In this document: positions 51,430 through 63,908 of the stretch, piece after piece | Position numbering within the stretch: the stretch's first letter is position 1 | Layout: the number at the start of each line of letters is the position of its first letter | Assembly: GCA_009823395.1 (NCBI GenBank) | Contig: CM020511.1 | Location: forward strand, 11,187,001 to 11,251,000 | Reading direction: 5' to 3' | DNA: 64,000 bases | From: Thamnaconus septentrionalis | Lineage: Eukaryota > Chordata > Actinopteri > Tetraodontiformes > Monacanthidae | Translations under genes and position numbers: made by a program | The notes under the pieces: generated by a model | The model's input: only the letters and a program-made list of their open reading frames with translations | The model's database searches: none | Told to the model about the DNA's origin: nothing

Positions 51430-52110
51430 TGCATTGAAATTGCATCAGAGTAGAGAGCGAGTTACCTACGTGTAGGATGGATGAGAGCGTATGGAAACCT
51501 GGAATATGGAAGGAGGAGTTTATGAATGGAAAGGCGGAGGCTTGACCGATTTACTGACCCGTGACACAAATCAGTAACTGGACAGGATCAAATCAGTAAA
51601 TAAAAATAACATGAACTATGGATTAATGAGGATTAACGCCGCCATGCTCTCACCTCAAAGCCTTTCATCATGGCGGGGCTTTGTTTTGCCCATCACAAAA
51701 ACCTTTGTTTGGTAATGAGGCGGTGGGACAACATCTGCGTTTTGTGCGTGTGTGTGTGTCTGTAAAGTGGTTATAGTGCAAGCACGGATCTGATGAAAGC
51801 AGCTGTGCTCAGGTTCTCTTTAAGTTTTCAGGTGTGACTCAGCACAGCTTCTGTCCACGCACTCGTTTTAAATGATAATGCGTTTGGTTTGAGCAACAGG
51901 AGCCGTAATGATTTCAGAAGAACAGGAAGCGGGATGGATAAAAACCCTCTGCGGTGCTGGCCAGCTAATGACATTACAATGTCTAAGTGTTCCTTTTCTT
52001 AAGTTCAAGTTCAGGTCGTGGGTTTATGATCACAAAGGTATCACAAATGAAATTTCATTTCATTACGTCCGCTTCAGCTGCACTCGGGGTGGTGGTAGGA
52101 AGGTGTGAAG

Positions 52111-52200
52111 GTGGGTTCACACCCTGGACAAGACGCAGAGCCGCATAGAGAGACAAACAACAAGTCGAACCCGCAAAGACACAGGAAGAACGCGACAATC
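52111..52200 (-). mobile_element. SINE-like dispersed fish repeat, internally deleted fragment
   Basis: ACACCCTGGACAAGACGCAG and CATAGAGAGACAAACAAC, joined to ACCCGCAAAGACACAGGAAG, correspond on the minus strand to two separate middle parts of the same family as the copies at 5576 and 59410. The part between them is deleted. Confidence 0.6.
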
Positions 52201-53940
52201 CCGTGTTGAGTGTGCAAAGTTATACATTCACATTTGCACACTGTAAATCATGCGTCATCACCAGTGACGGGGTTACAGTGGCACTCTCATGGAAGATGTT
52301 TGTGTGTTGTTGTTTGGTGCGTGTTCAATGGCGGACAGGGTCTGAATGTCATTGTAGCTGCAGCAGCACCGTAACAGTTGTCAGTGCAGTCTGGAATTCC
52401 TCCGCTGCCATACTACTGCATACAGGACAAACACCTGTGTCATCTTAAATGTTCCTCCTGGAGATTTCACTGTTTCTTTTCAATCCATACTTCTTTTATC
52501 TTCAAATGATTATCATCTAAAATCTCAATGGGGCTCTTTCCTCAACAAATACAGCGCTACTGCTGACTAGTCTTTTACCTGAACCTGCCACCTCGTCTTC
52601 CGTTGCTGACCATGTGAAGTAGAGCATGTGTTGCACAGCTGCTGTGCATTTAATCCCTTATTTGGAATATTGCCATGGTCAGAATATGGACCTCGGCCAT
52701 GCTGTTCATGGTATCATAGTCAGTCAAAACAAATGTCGTTTTTCAATCGCAACTAAGACTTTTACAATCTTGAAATAGTCGATTAAATCATTTTGTTAAA
52801 TAAATAAAATATGATGTAAAAAATCATCATAATGGAAACATTTGGGCAAGTTCGGAGACAAACCAAACCAATAAATATCTTTGTACCCCATAGTACAACT
52901 TCACTGATATCACATGTTGTCTGCTAGATCTGGTGACATTGCATCTATATACATTCATATGTTGTAGTTTGATGGATATTTGTGAGATTTTTTAAAGCTA
53001 TCATTATAACGCGTACAACTTCTCAGCAGTGTTTAAAAGTCAACCTGGCAACCGATAGAATAAAAACAGTAACACAAGAGTGACTGCGACACCAACTGAC
53101 TGGAAGGTGAAGGTGTTGTTCATATATATCATCTTTAATTCATCACCATAACATACCAGAAAATAAAAATTTAAAAAATAATAACTAAAAGATGACAAAT
53201 AAACAGACTGTTTGCAGTGGACGTAGTCATAGCTGCAACATACTGTGTTTATGTATGTCCTGTGTATATGCATATGCAACTGCGTCAGTTGACTAAACAA
53301 GACGACTTGAAGGATAAACATTCGTTGTTTGGCAATTCCGCGTAGTTTTCTCCTTACAAGGTGGTTTAGCATACACAAGCCAGTTATTTCCTGTTCTCAG
53401 ATGAAGCCCAAAGCCATTCTGAAAGATTTAAACAACCTGCCTCGCGCCACGACGGCGTGCATGCTAACATGCGAGCGTGCATTCGCTCAAGCCATGCGCT
53501 CAAAGAAGAGACTACGGCTGCTGTGTTGAGCTCACAATCTCCCTGTGGCCAGGCTCTTCCTGTTTGTCACCATAACGGCACTTAAGAAAGACATAGTGAT
53601 AAGTCTTCCACTGTTGCTACTTCATGTTGTGGTGACTTGTTGTCACCATTTCTTGCTACTGTCACATGAGGAAGTCCACAGAGGTCATTGTTTGGAAGGA
53701 AAATAAAAATATATATGCATGATTGACTGCATAATTGTGGGATATAAAATATATATTTAAAAAAATGTCCAGTAAACTTGTTCATTTACATTTTTGTTGT
53801 GTGTACAACTGAATTTTAACTGTTAATTTAACTGCAATTAAGTAGTGAATTCATTCAAAATCATTCCGTGGCTTTGCATAATATTTTTGTAGACTTCATA
53901 CTTTGGTCGATGTTATTGAAATGCTGCAATGAACAGTGTG

Positions 53941-54018
53941 CCTTCGCCCAATGACAGCCGGAACCCCAGCGACCCGTAGTGCAGGAGAAAGCCAATGTAG
54001 AAAATGGATGGATGGATG
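53941..54018 (+). mobile_element. SINE-like dispersed fish repeat, 3' tail fragment
   Basis: GCCCAATGACAGCCGGAA..., CAGCGACCCG and the terminal GAAAATGGATGGATGGATG are the 3' part of the same family. TGTTATTGAAATGC occurs just before (about 53911) and just after (about 54018), which may be its target duplication. Confidence 0.65.
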
Positions 54019-54340
54019 TTATTGAAATGCCTGTAATGAACCGCTCAGATCTTGCCCATGTTAACACATCATTGCCGCCAGTCATAAACACACCAGAACA
54101 ATGACTATAGTCCATCACTTGGCCTAACATCTGTAGCCCCGAGGTGTTTTTTATGGCACTAATGTCCTGGTCGTACCAGCCTGTCTCAGGTTTGGGCAAC
54201 GGCGCAGCTTGCAAATAGATAGATTTTTATGGGCACTATAACTTTTATTGTCCGAGAGTAATATAATGCATCTCTAAGTGTGTCACATGTCGGTAATGAC
54301 TCATTAGCGCTTGACATTTTTCTTTTTATGACGTGCTTAG

Positions 54341-54412
54341 AACGAAAGCGCCGAAACACGCGCGGCGACGTTCCGCACGCTCGTTAAGATCCTCGCCGCA
54401 AACACTGTGACG
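54341..54412. promoter_or_regulatory. Small CpG-dense patch upstream of the ATG exon
   Basis: AACGAAAGCGCCGAAACACG and following CGCGGCGACG form a CpG cluster in AT-rich surroundings, about 1.4 kb before the ncald ATG exon, with GTGACGTGAC just after. It could be a minor proximal promoter, but no donor was found. Confidence 0.25.
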
Positions 54413-55168
54413 TGACATCCAGGAAGAGAACAGGAATACCCTCAAGAGGTGGCATCTTTGATACCACTCAGTGGTGGCCAAGTGAGCCGCGTCTGTTTGT
54501 GTTTGGTGTCTGTTTGACGAGAGAGAGGGAGAGAGATTTTACAGCCTAGTTAAACCCATGTTAGCCATATGGCCCCGGGTGTACTCAAGACACAAGGTGC
54601 TGTTGTTCATGGAAAGTTCCAATAGTTTGTAAAACAGAGGGGCGTCTTAGCCTGTGTAATTCAACATCTGCAGGCAGGATGCTCGCACTGTCGTCCCCAA
54701 CGTAGTCACACTTTTAAGGACGCCGTGCAAACTGAACCCATACGTTTTTATAGATGTAATAGAAATTAATTCAATTGAGCTGCGTGCCGAGAAGCTATAA
54801 AATGCACTGACTTTTGCATGAAGTGAGACTTTAAAAAGTTCACGCTGTTTCCATCACGGCAATAACATGAGGAATAAAAGAGTTGACATTGTTGAAATTC
54901 CTGGACTGTCGCGCCCATTAAATACACACAAGTCCAACTCTTTTTTTTTATTATTACTTCAGCCAGGGACCAAAAGACTGAAAGAAAATCATGAACTGAT
55001 TGTAGAAGATAATCCAAAACCTCTCTTTTTTCTTGCTTATAGACCATGATGTCTCTGCTTATATAGACACACATATTAAATGAGGATTGGCGATATTTAC
55101 GAACGAACTAATCTTCTCAATAAGGTTCCAGCTGCTAAAATGTCTGAGCATTGTTCTGACTATTCTTT

Positions 55169-55625
55169 TCTTTTCTTTTTCTTTTTTTTTTGGAATATTT
55201 TATTTTCAGTTTTTACATTTATCACACAAACAAAAAAAAAAGGTCAATATAGCAACAGTATATAGACAGAACTAATCAAGGAACCTATCACTTCTTCACC
55301 CCCCCACCACCACCACCCCACCCCCCAAAAAATAGAATAAAATAAAATAAAACAGGTCAGTGTATGAAATTATTACCGATTTAGAGACTTGGTATAACAG
55401 ATAAATGATTATAGTGCAGATATGGTTGCCATATTTTCAAAAAAGTGTTGTACTGATTTCCGAGGCAATATGTGATTTTTTCCAGGGGTATGCTATTCTA
55501 TTCATTTCAAGCAACCATCTATCAATGAGAAGCGGGGAGTCAGATTTCCAAGACATCATGATGCATTTCTTAGCTACACTTAGAGAAATTCCCATAAATT
55601 TGAGCTGCGTTTTGTCTAGCGAGCC
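55169..55625 (-). mobile_element. 5'-truncated L1-like LINE insertion
   Basis: Read on the minus strand, 55440-55625 encodes the end of an L1-type ORF2 (SVAKKCIMMSWKSD..., then K-I-W-Q-P-Y-L-H-Y). A one-base frameshift sits in a T6 run, followed by a stop, a short 3' UTR, AATAAA and an A-rich tail (55169-55192 on the + strand as T/C). A perfect 17-bp duplication (TGTTCTGACTATTCTTT) flanks it at 55152-55168 and 55626-55642. It ends 94 bp (after the duplication) before the ncald ATG exon. Confidence 0.88.
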
Positions 55626-55736
55626 TGTTCTGACTATTCTTTATGTATCTTCAAAGTGGCTCATAACACAAAGGAAAGAGCTGCACTGTTACTTGCCTGT
55701 TAAACTAAAACCCCTCCGCCTGTCTTTCTTCCCCAG

Positions 55737-56180
<444 letters not shown>

Positions 56181-58842
56181 TGAGTGAGATAAGAATAGAT
56201 ATCCCGAGGTGAGTAGGGGGTCGGGGGGGGCTGCCCGGTTGTCTGCGCAAGCGATGACACACACAGGCTGTAACGTTAGCCAGGGCAGTGGCCGTCAAAC
56301 ACGGCCGTATTAATAGTACCGTCACTCTATCCATAACACTGTCTTTATGAGACGTGGAAAATCCAGTGCTGGTGTTTAAAGAAGGCCTCCGTCCAGGGAG
56401 GAAGCTCCTACATGCGGGGAGCAGGATGTGCCTCCATCTAAGGGTCTCGCAGAGAGAGAGAAGGTCCTGCAGCACCGCATTTACAGCCTGCGTTTAAAAC
56501 ACGCACACGCACGCGCAGCTCGCGACTTTAAAAATACTCTGCGACGTGTAGGAAAAGTGTTTTAATACACCGACCTGACAATTAAGCTCATTTTAGAAAC
56601 ACTTTGGCCTTCTTCAATCTTATCTAATCCAACCGAGATTGAAATCTTATCTGGAACAATGAAACGAGTGCCAGAGAGCATTCCGCTCAGAGCCACGTCC
56701 AGCCCGATACACATCTGCATAAACACTTTAACATTAGGAGTATTATATTCTTCATATTCCGCCGGTTATTTCTATCCACTCCTATAGTCTGTATTTATGT
56801 ATTTTAGCCTCGCCGTGTGCTTATCTCCGCATGTTCTGTCTAATACAAGTATTAGCTACGTTCTAAAGTCCTCTGTGCTTTTCAAAGGCGGCCAAAAACA
56901 ACGTCATGCTTGAAAGATGAGAAAATGTGTTTATCTCCCATCCTCAACGCCGTTTAAAGGCCAGTCTTCCAACCTGAAGGCTATTGGCCTGTAAACATTC
57001 TTGCTAACATTTTTGTGGGGCGGGGGGGTGAGTCTCTATTTGTCCATTGAAACTATTTACAATAAGAGTTTATTTTTCTAAAGATTGGATTCAGGGCCTG
57101 TGTAGAACGCTTATGATCCGTGTATTAGATTCACAAACACTTTCTGTGCTCTGCTGCAAACAGCGGCTCACCTTAAGGAAAAAAAAGGGTATAAAAAAAA
57201 CATGGGTGTCATTTCCTGCACAACAAGTTCTCATGTAACCAGTTTGTCAGAGCGACTCACACTAACACACTGTATCCCACTACTCTGTACCTGAAAACTA
57301 TCAGCTCCAAACAAAAGCCTCCTGGATCGACTAAAAAAAAAAAAAAACACTGTCTGCCATTGAAAACAGCCATAATGGTTTCAAAACAAGAGTATAAAAT
57401 AAACAGAGAAATCCTCTTATTAGCGGTATAGCAGTATAGTTACCAATTTGTGCCATCACCATTTCATTTGTCTTCACCGCGGGTTGGATTTTATGTTGGA
57501 GGTTTAAATATTTATCTTTGATATTCACTTTGCTCACTAGTTATGCACTCTATGGTTTCCACGCTGCGATCGATGCCTGCCGATAGAGCTTTATTATAGC
57601 TTCGTTTGTAGACCAGTTTGTCTGAAGACTGACGGCCGCAGCATTGCAGGCAGTTGCAGAGCTGCTAATTATTTATTATGCAAACCAGTTGCTCACACCA
57701 TGTTTTGACTTCTGGGACACCCAGTGGCTTCTTTCCTTAGTGCAGAAATGGCTAAGATAGTGTTGATATTTTAGAGGAAGTGCAACCCAAAAATAGAACA
57801 CAACACAGCAACACAAATATGGAAGTTAAGCAAAGCGTTGACCAGTAAGTTAATGTTTTAAAATTGTCACAGTAACTATACAATATATGGATCGTGCATT
57901 TAAGGTAGGAACTCAAGTTTCAATAAAAATCAGTTACATGGCTCCTAAATGCGGTTCTCCTACGTGCAAATGTAGATTTACCTAAATTCAGGGCACAAGT
58001 TCTTAATCCGTTGTCATATTGGTCAAAAAGTGTTGTTTTGCTGTGTGGCAGGGGAGTCAGGTGAGAACTTTTTCACCAACCTGTGATGTGTAATTATTCA
58101 GGTCGTCACAGCCTCGCATTTGAAGAATCACCTTTAGTATTTTATTGAAGATGTTGTGATGCGTCATTTTTTAAACGAACTATCAAACAAGCGTGCCTGT
58201 GACTTCACACAGTTCTTCCTTCTCATCATAGGATGCAGTGTTTTGTGTCACGGAAGGATGACACTGGCAGGGTGGCTCTTTATCCATTCACAGTTTTTAG
58301 GCAGACCGTGAATTGAAACTGAGTCATGTTTTAAAATGCCGCAATCCTCCCACCAGCCCTCGCCCCCCCGACAAACCCCCAGACCACACTGATTCAGACC
58401 TGCCATTTCCTCTCTGTCTTGACCACGCCAACCTTCTTCCCACGTTCCATTTAGAGGTGAAGCTTTTTGAAGGACAGAAGAATAGAAGGCGAGAAGTGAC
58501 TCAGACGCTCAGGTCGGGCCGCTGGCAGGGCTCGGCACTTAGAGTAAATAAGGGCAGAAGAGTGCTAAGTAGCGTTAAAATGTTGCCGCCGAGAGAAGAG
58601 ATCAGGAGGTCCGGGTTTCTCCGCCGGCACTTACGTACGCGAACATAGCATTCACGCGTTTTTCGGCTGTTTTCGTTCTCGTGTTTGAAAGCACGGCCGC
58701 CTCCGCACCGAACAGGGAAGCAGGATTTTTTTTTTTATAGAAGTTTTTCAGGTTGTGCTGACTTCTGCAAAAAGTCTTTGAGTGACTTAATTTTCTTTTC
58801 CAGTTTTTTTTTTTTTCAGGCTTCATAAATTAATGAATGTTG

Positions 58843-58856
58843 GCACCCCCTGCTGG
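58843..58856 (-). promoter_or_regulatory. CTCF-like core (CCAGCAGGGGGTGC on minus strand)
   Basis: One mismatch to the CTCF core. It lies in ncald intron 1. Confidence 0.35.
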
Positions 58857-58890
58857 GTATTTTGTGCTGCTCGGTTGCTCTATTCATACT

Positions 58891-59005
58891 AGTGTTGTGG
58901 CACTCGAGATTGGCCTTCGTCTCAAGACCGCTTTCTAAGGGTCTCGGACTCGTCTCCGACTCGAAGGCATTTTCACTCGGTCTTGCCTCAGTCTCGGACT
59001 GGACA
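58891..59005. mobile_element. Dispersed fish repeat fragment (CTCGGACTCG-type)
   Basis: AGTGTTGTGGCACTCGAGAT... GGTCTCGGACTCGTCTCCGA... CAGTCTCGGACTGG resembles a common fish interspersed repeat. Its class is uncertain and no ends were found. Confidence 0.5.
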
Positions 59006-59129
59006 AACTCCAAAAAAAATTACAGCAGAATTCCTTTGAACATGCTAAGTGTTTTAATTGTGGCTGTGAAAATTTGGTCCTACACGTTGTTTGTTGATTG
59101 GTTTGCATTGTGTTTTTCAATGTTTTTCT

Positions 59130-59250
59130 TGCTGCTGTATGGCTAGCCTGTTTAGCTTGACTTCCTGCCGCCTCTTGGCTAGGTCACCCTTGTCAAAGAG
59201 GTCGTGACCCCAGTGGGTTTTTAATCTGGTTAAATAAAGGTTAATAAAAC
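59130..59250 (+). mobile_element. LINE 3' end fragment
   Basis: CCTCTTGGCTAGGTCACCCT, AAAGAGGTCG and CTGGTTAAATAAAGGTTAAT match the 3' terminal region of a fish non-LTR retrotransposon that ends in GGTTAAATAAAGG repeats. It is 5'-truncated. Confidence 0.6.
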
Positions 59251-59409
59251 CCTAACCCTTATTCTGACGCTAACGCAACGCTAGCTTTAGCTCTAACGTT
59301 AAGTGCTAACCAATCGTGGGCCGAGCCGGGCGGCTCAGAAAGTGAGGAGGCCTAGTTTTGGCGCCGCCATAGTAGGATTCGTAACCCGCGCAGACACAAG
59401 CAGAACACG

Positions 59410-59467
59410 GGGGGGTCGAACCTGTGACCTCCTTGCTGTGGGGCGACAATGCTAACTACTGCACCTG
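59410..59467 (-). mobile_element. SINE-like dispersed fish repeat, head fragment
   Basis: On the minus strand it reads GTGCAGTAGTTAGCATTGTC... AGCAAGGAGGTCACAGGTTCGACC, with a good B-box-like GGTTCGACC. It is the reverse of the copy at 5576. It extends on the left into GTGTCTGCGCGGGTT. Confidence 0.7.
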
Positions 59468-60010
59468 TTCATTGAGGAAATTTCATTGACTAATTGCAAC
59501 TATTCATTGATACGACTGCAGCCAGTAAGAAAGAAAAGTAAAGCAGCATCTGACTGAAGCCGCTGTCCCTCCCTGTGGTCTTTGTTTTCAATTCACACCC
59601 CGCCGCCGCCGCCGCCAACAACAACAGCAACAAAGCATTTGCCGCGGTGACTTGGAGCTGCGGCTCAATGCGGCTCGTTAATGTCCCTTCCTGCAGAGAG
59701 CCTAAGTGCTGGTGCTCGTAATTAGCCCGGCTGTGGGAGCCGGCCCCTATTGTCCTCCTCGGTAAAGGAACAAAATGGGAAGCGCAGGGAGACGGACGGA
59801 ACACACTGACTCACCCGCTCGTCAATAGCTGACATCCAACCTGTGACCGGCATTCACCTGTGGCATTCACCGTCTGCCGAGCAAACAGGCACGAAGGGGA
59901 AAAAGGAGAGGATTCACGCAGCTAATTTAGCCAGACTGAACAAAATAGGGAGTGGAATTAATAGAGCTGGCAAGGGACGGAAGGAGTAACTGCTTTGGTA
60001 ATGCGCGCGT

Positions 60011-60029
60011 GTGTGTGTGTGTGTGTGTT
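60011..60029. repeat. (GT)n microsatellite
   Basis: About ten GT units after GCGCGC. Confidence 0.9.
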
Positions 60030-60366
60030 ATTGAGAACCCCTGGGATTGGCTCAGCTGGCACATATCAGCCTCAACAAGGGGACAGTTCATCTCAGCCTG
60101 CTCCTCGTCTGCATGCTATGATGCGGTTACGGTAGTTCAGAGGAGGTCACGTTATTTCCCAGATTCCCGTCGTCGGAAGCTGCGAGGTCCGCTACTGCGG
60201 CTGAGAGCCACTTCCTGCCCCTTTGTCCGCACGTAACTGCGGTTCAGGCTGTTTCCAGCCTCACGGGAGGTTCTGTTGTGGTCTCGTCGTCGTCTGGAGG
60301 CTCGCATGCAGGAAAGGTTATGAAACCTTTTCCTCATTCAGACTATCAGGTTGTACACACACACAC

Positions 60367-60367
<1 letters not shown>

Positions 60368-60451
<84 letters not shown>
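60368..60451. repeat. (GATA)21 microsatellite
   Basis: About 21 uninterrupted GATA units after a short (CA)n, in ncald intron 1. Confidence 0.97.
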
Positions 60452-61560
60452 CTGTCTTACAAGAACTATCTGAGTCCCTTGTGACATCACAACAAGCTCA
60501 CAAGGCAACTCCCAATGTGCTTTACATGATTAAAGTTCAGACATTTTAAAAGGACTTAAAAAACAAAGAGCAGCCTTCAAAGACAAAATGCAGAGAAAAA
60601 AAGAGATTGAAATGCATAAATAGAGCAGTAATAAATCATTACTGCTCATCGCTGATCATAAAATGACAAGATGAACCAATGCACTCAATTATAAGCAGAA
60701 GAGAAAAGTAGAGTCTTTAACGTGGATTTATCAGCTTATTCCATTTGTGTGCAGCGTAACAGTTAAATGCTGCTTCACCATGTTTATTTTGAAATCTGGG
60801 CTCCACTGTCTGACCTGAGTCTACAGATCTCGGAGTCACTTAGCATTTTCTTGATGTATTCTGGACTCTAAACCATTCGGTGACTAACAGAGACCAGTAG
60901 CACAACAACACAACACAACATCAAAAAAGCGTAGCCGCTAAAAGAAAAGAAAAGAAAGATGATTGGCAGGTTAGAGACAAACACTCTATGGTTAGAAAAC
61001 GATGTTATAATGAATTTTGCACGATACAGAAGCTTCAGATGTAGTTCAGTGCTTCTTCTGGTTTAGACCAACTGGCCCAATTATGCACCCTTGGCTAAAC
61101 CCCCAACTATATGAAGCAATCTGGAGTAGTGTGATTAATAACAGACCATTATGGATGAAATGAAGACTGATATTAGCTGGGGCCACTGTTTGTTCTGAGC
61201 CGAGCCACTGCGTAATGGGAGGCATAACCGGCACCTATTTCGAGCTCCCGCTGCACTGTAATCACAATCGGCGCTCGCCTGTTCACATGTCAGCTTTCAT
61301 TCCCCTCAAACCCACCCCTTATTAGAGACTGAGGCAGCGGGCCTGTTGATTTCACTGTTTGCCGTCTGAAATGCACCAGGGAGCCAGGGAGACACAACAC
61401 TGCGGGAGGGACGTAGAACCAGGCTAACAGCAGTGAAATGGTGGATCGGCAGGAGCCAAGGGTGGAGATGTGGAAAAACTCACTGGTTCCTTCTATGTGT
61501 GACACAGCAGAATGGATGTCACTCGTACTATTGAAAGAAACAAGCTTGCAAACTTATAAT

Positions 61561-62148
61561 TAGGACTGCACCGATACAGATACCAGTGTGGGGCATCGTA
61601 CCGATACCGAGGGCGAGTTCTCTACTCGTACTCAGAAAGATACGTGATGATACTCGACCCGGATGCCAGTTGTATATGTATGTTTATGACAGTTTTGTTC
61701 AATTTGTGTTTGTACCGCTGTGAAACCTGTGACAGTCACACACGTTCTGGAAAAACATGCTGAAGAATGTTGCTAAAATAATGGAACACTCATCCATCCA
61801 TGCATCCATTTCAATACCCGGGAGCAGGGCAGTGGTCCGACCTCCCATTAGTCCGACAGATTGCCCATTGGCCCGACCTCCGCTAACCCTAAACCTAACT
61901 GTAGCCCCAACCGTAAACCCTAACCATAATGGGAGGTCGGACCAATGGGCAATTTGTCGAACTAATGGGCAGTTCCCCTTCATCCTGCACTCAGGGCAAT
62001 AACAGAACATCTGTGGAAAAATGAATTTGAATCAAAAGTAATTTTATAATGTGCAATGGCCTTTTTAAGTATCTGTATCGGTGAGTACTAAAAATCGGCT
62101 ACTTCAGCTCTACTCATTCAGTCAAAAGGTGGTATCGCTGCATCCCTA
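61561..62148. mobile_element. hAT-like non-autonomous DNA transposon (588 bp) in ncald intron 1
   Basis: The left end is TAGGACTGCACCGATAC and the right end, inverted, is TAGGGATGCAGCGATAC (14 of 17 match). A perfect 8-bp duplication CTTATAAT flanks it (61553-61560 and 62149-62156). There is no transposase frame. A separate foldback segment and a GGATGG-type tail piece lie inside, so it has probably received further insertions. Confidence 0.88.
61844..61969. repeat. Foldback palindrome with 38-bp arms
   Basis: The arms 61844-61881 and 61932-61969 match at 35 of 38 positions when one is inverted. The differences are all transitions. The 50-nt loop carries CTAACCCTAAACC-type units. It is nested in the hAT-like element. 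Confidence 0.85.
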
Positions 62149-62182
62149 CTTATAATCTATTTCTTTTATTTGTCACATTTAA

Positions 62183-62707
<525 letters not shown>

Positions 62708-62958
62708 TGAGTGAGTCGGTGCCCAGTTTCCAGTGGGCTTGTACTCAGCAGAAGTCGTGGCAATAAGGAGCTTTGCTTTACTCGGTGAAGCAGCTCTCCA
62801 GCCCGATCCAGCTGCTTACATACCGATCCGCAGCTCTGTACACATGTGACATTGCACTATATTTCCGGCGGGACACATTCATGCCGCCTCGGCGGCGAGC
62901 GCAGGACATGCAGAGCCAAGCCAAGATATGCGCAAACGAGGGGAGAAGGGGAGAACAA

Positions 62959-62960
<2 letters not shown>

Positions 62961-63022
<62 letters not shown>
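62961..63022. repeat. (GA)n microsatellite
   Basis: About 30 uninterrupted GA units. Confidence 0.97.
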
Positions 63023-63026
<4 letters not shown>

Positions 63027-63201
63027 GGTGGAACAGAAATAGAAAGCTGAACTAAGGGGGAGTGCACTGACCTGCACTCGTTGTTGTCTCCTCCGCTCCT
63101 TATTTCTTCTAATGAGAGTCACAAGGCAGCCAAATCTCTGTCAGCCAGCCAAGTTTTCTAGGGTCCAGGCCTGAACAGTCGCAGGGTGAGCGGTCTCTAC
63201 A

Positions 63202-63215
63202 CTGCCACCTGCTGG
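63202..63215 (-). promoter_or_regulatory. CTCF-like core (CCAGCAGGTGGCAG on minus strand)
   Basis: A full match to the CTCF core, continuing TGTAGAG as in many strong sites. It lies in the last ncald intron. Confidence 0.5.
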
Positions 63216-63308
63216 TAAGAAGTAGCACATCTAGAAGACAGTCATTTTTAATTCGGACTCCTCTTTGTGAAGAATCACTAAAACTGTTTACAAGATCTCT
63301 GTCTTCTT

Positions 63309-63345
63309 TTTTGATTTGATTTGATTTGATTTGATTTATTGATTT
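63309..63345. repeat. (TTTGA)n tract
   Basis: About five TTTGA units, followed by imperfect TTTATTGA copies. Confidence 0.9.
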
Positions 63346-63749
63346 ATTTCAAAGGAGTGATTTACCATTCAAGAAATACTTAACCTTTGCATCGGGATAT
63401 TTTAACTTCAACGTGTTTAATGTGGGATGTTCATTATATTGAATGTTATTGTATGTAAAAATTCAGAAAAGCTTTTGTCACACTTAAATAACTGTAACAG
63501 CGGCTGCAGTCAGAACAGATGGAGACTAACGTGTCAAAGTCTTGCTTGGTCGGCGGGGAGAGTCTCTCTCTCAGCAGGGGGCTCCTGCGCCTGGCCAGTT
63601 GTTCCCCATCATGCTAGAACCACACATGCCTTGCTTTATGTCGTCATAAAGAGTGGTTTACTCACGATACTCAGTGTAGATTATAGACAAAGACATTAGA
63701 AGATCACAATTGATGGTTGGGCCAAAAAAAGAGAAAAGTTTTATGGTAA

Positions 63750-63908
<159 letters not shown>

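Larger units (their letters stand above)
41776..55736 (+). other. ncald: Presumed 5' intron of ncald (if the 41775 exon is real)
   Basis: A 13.96-kb stretch with GT at the left and AG at the right. It is mostly AT-rich, with (CA)n and (GT)n tracts, a composite GT/CG/GT tract, a hAT-like element, a second X-box, SINE-like fragments and an L1-like insertion. No coding exon was recognised. Open frames at 46606-46986, 47871-48176, 49727-50125 and 50905-51453 do not resemble any family I know. Confidence 0.4.

Noticed and set aside
50905..51453. 182-codon + strand frame
   Set aside because: It includes the (GT)n tract as Cys-Val repeats and shows no known domain. An X-box lies in its last part.
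59247..59262. Telomere-like AACCCTAACCC near a LINE end
   Set aside because: Only two units, so interstitial and too short to call a telomeric tract.
59410..59467. tRNA gene suggested by a B-box-like GGTTCGACC
   Set aside because: No A box or cloverleaf. The sequence belongs to a dispersed SINE-like repeat also present at 5576.
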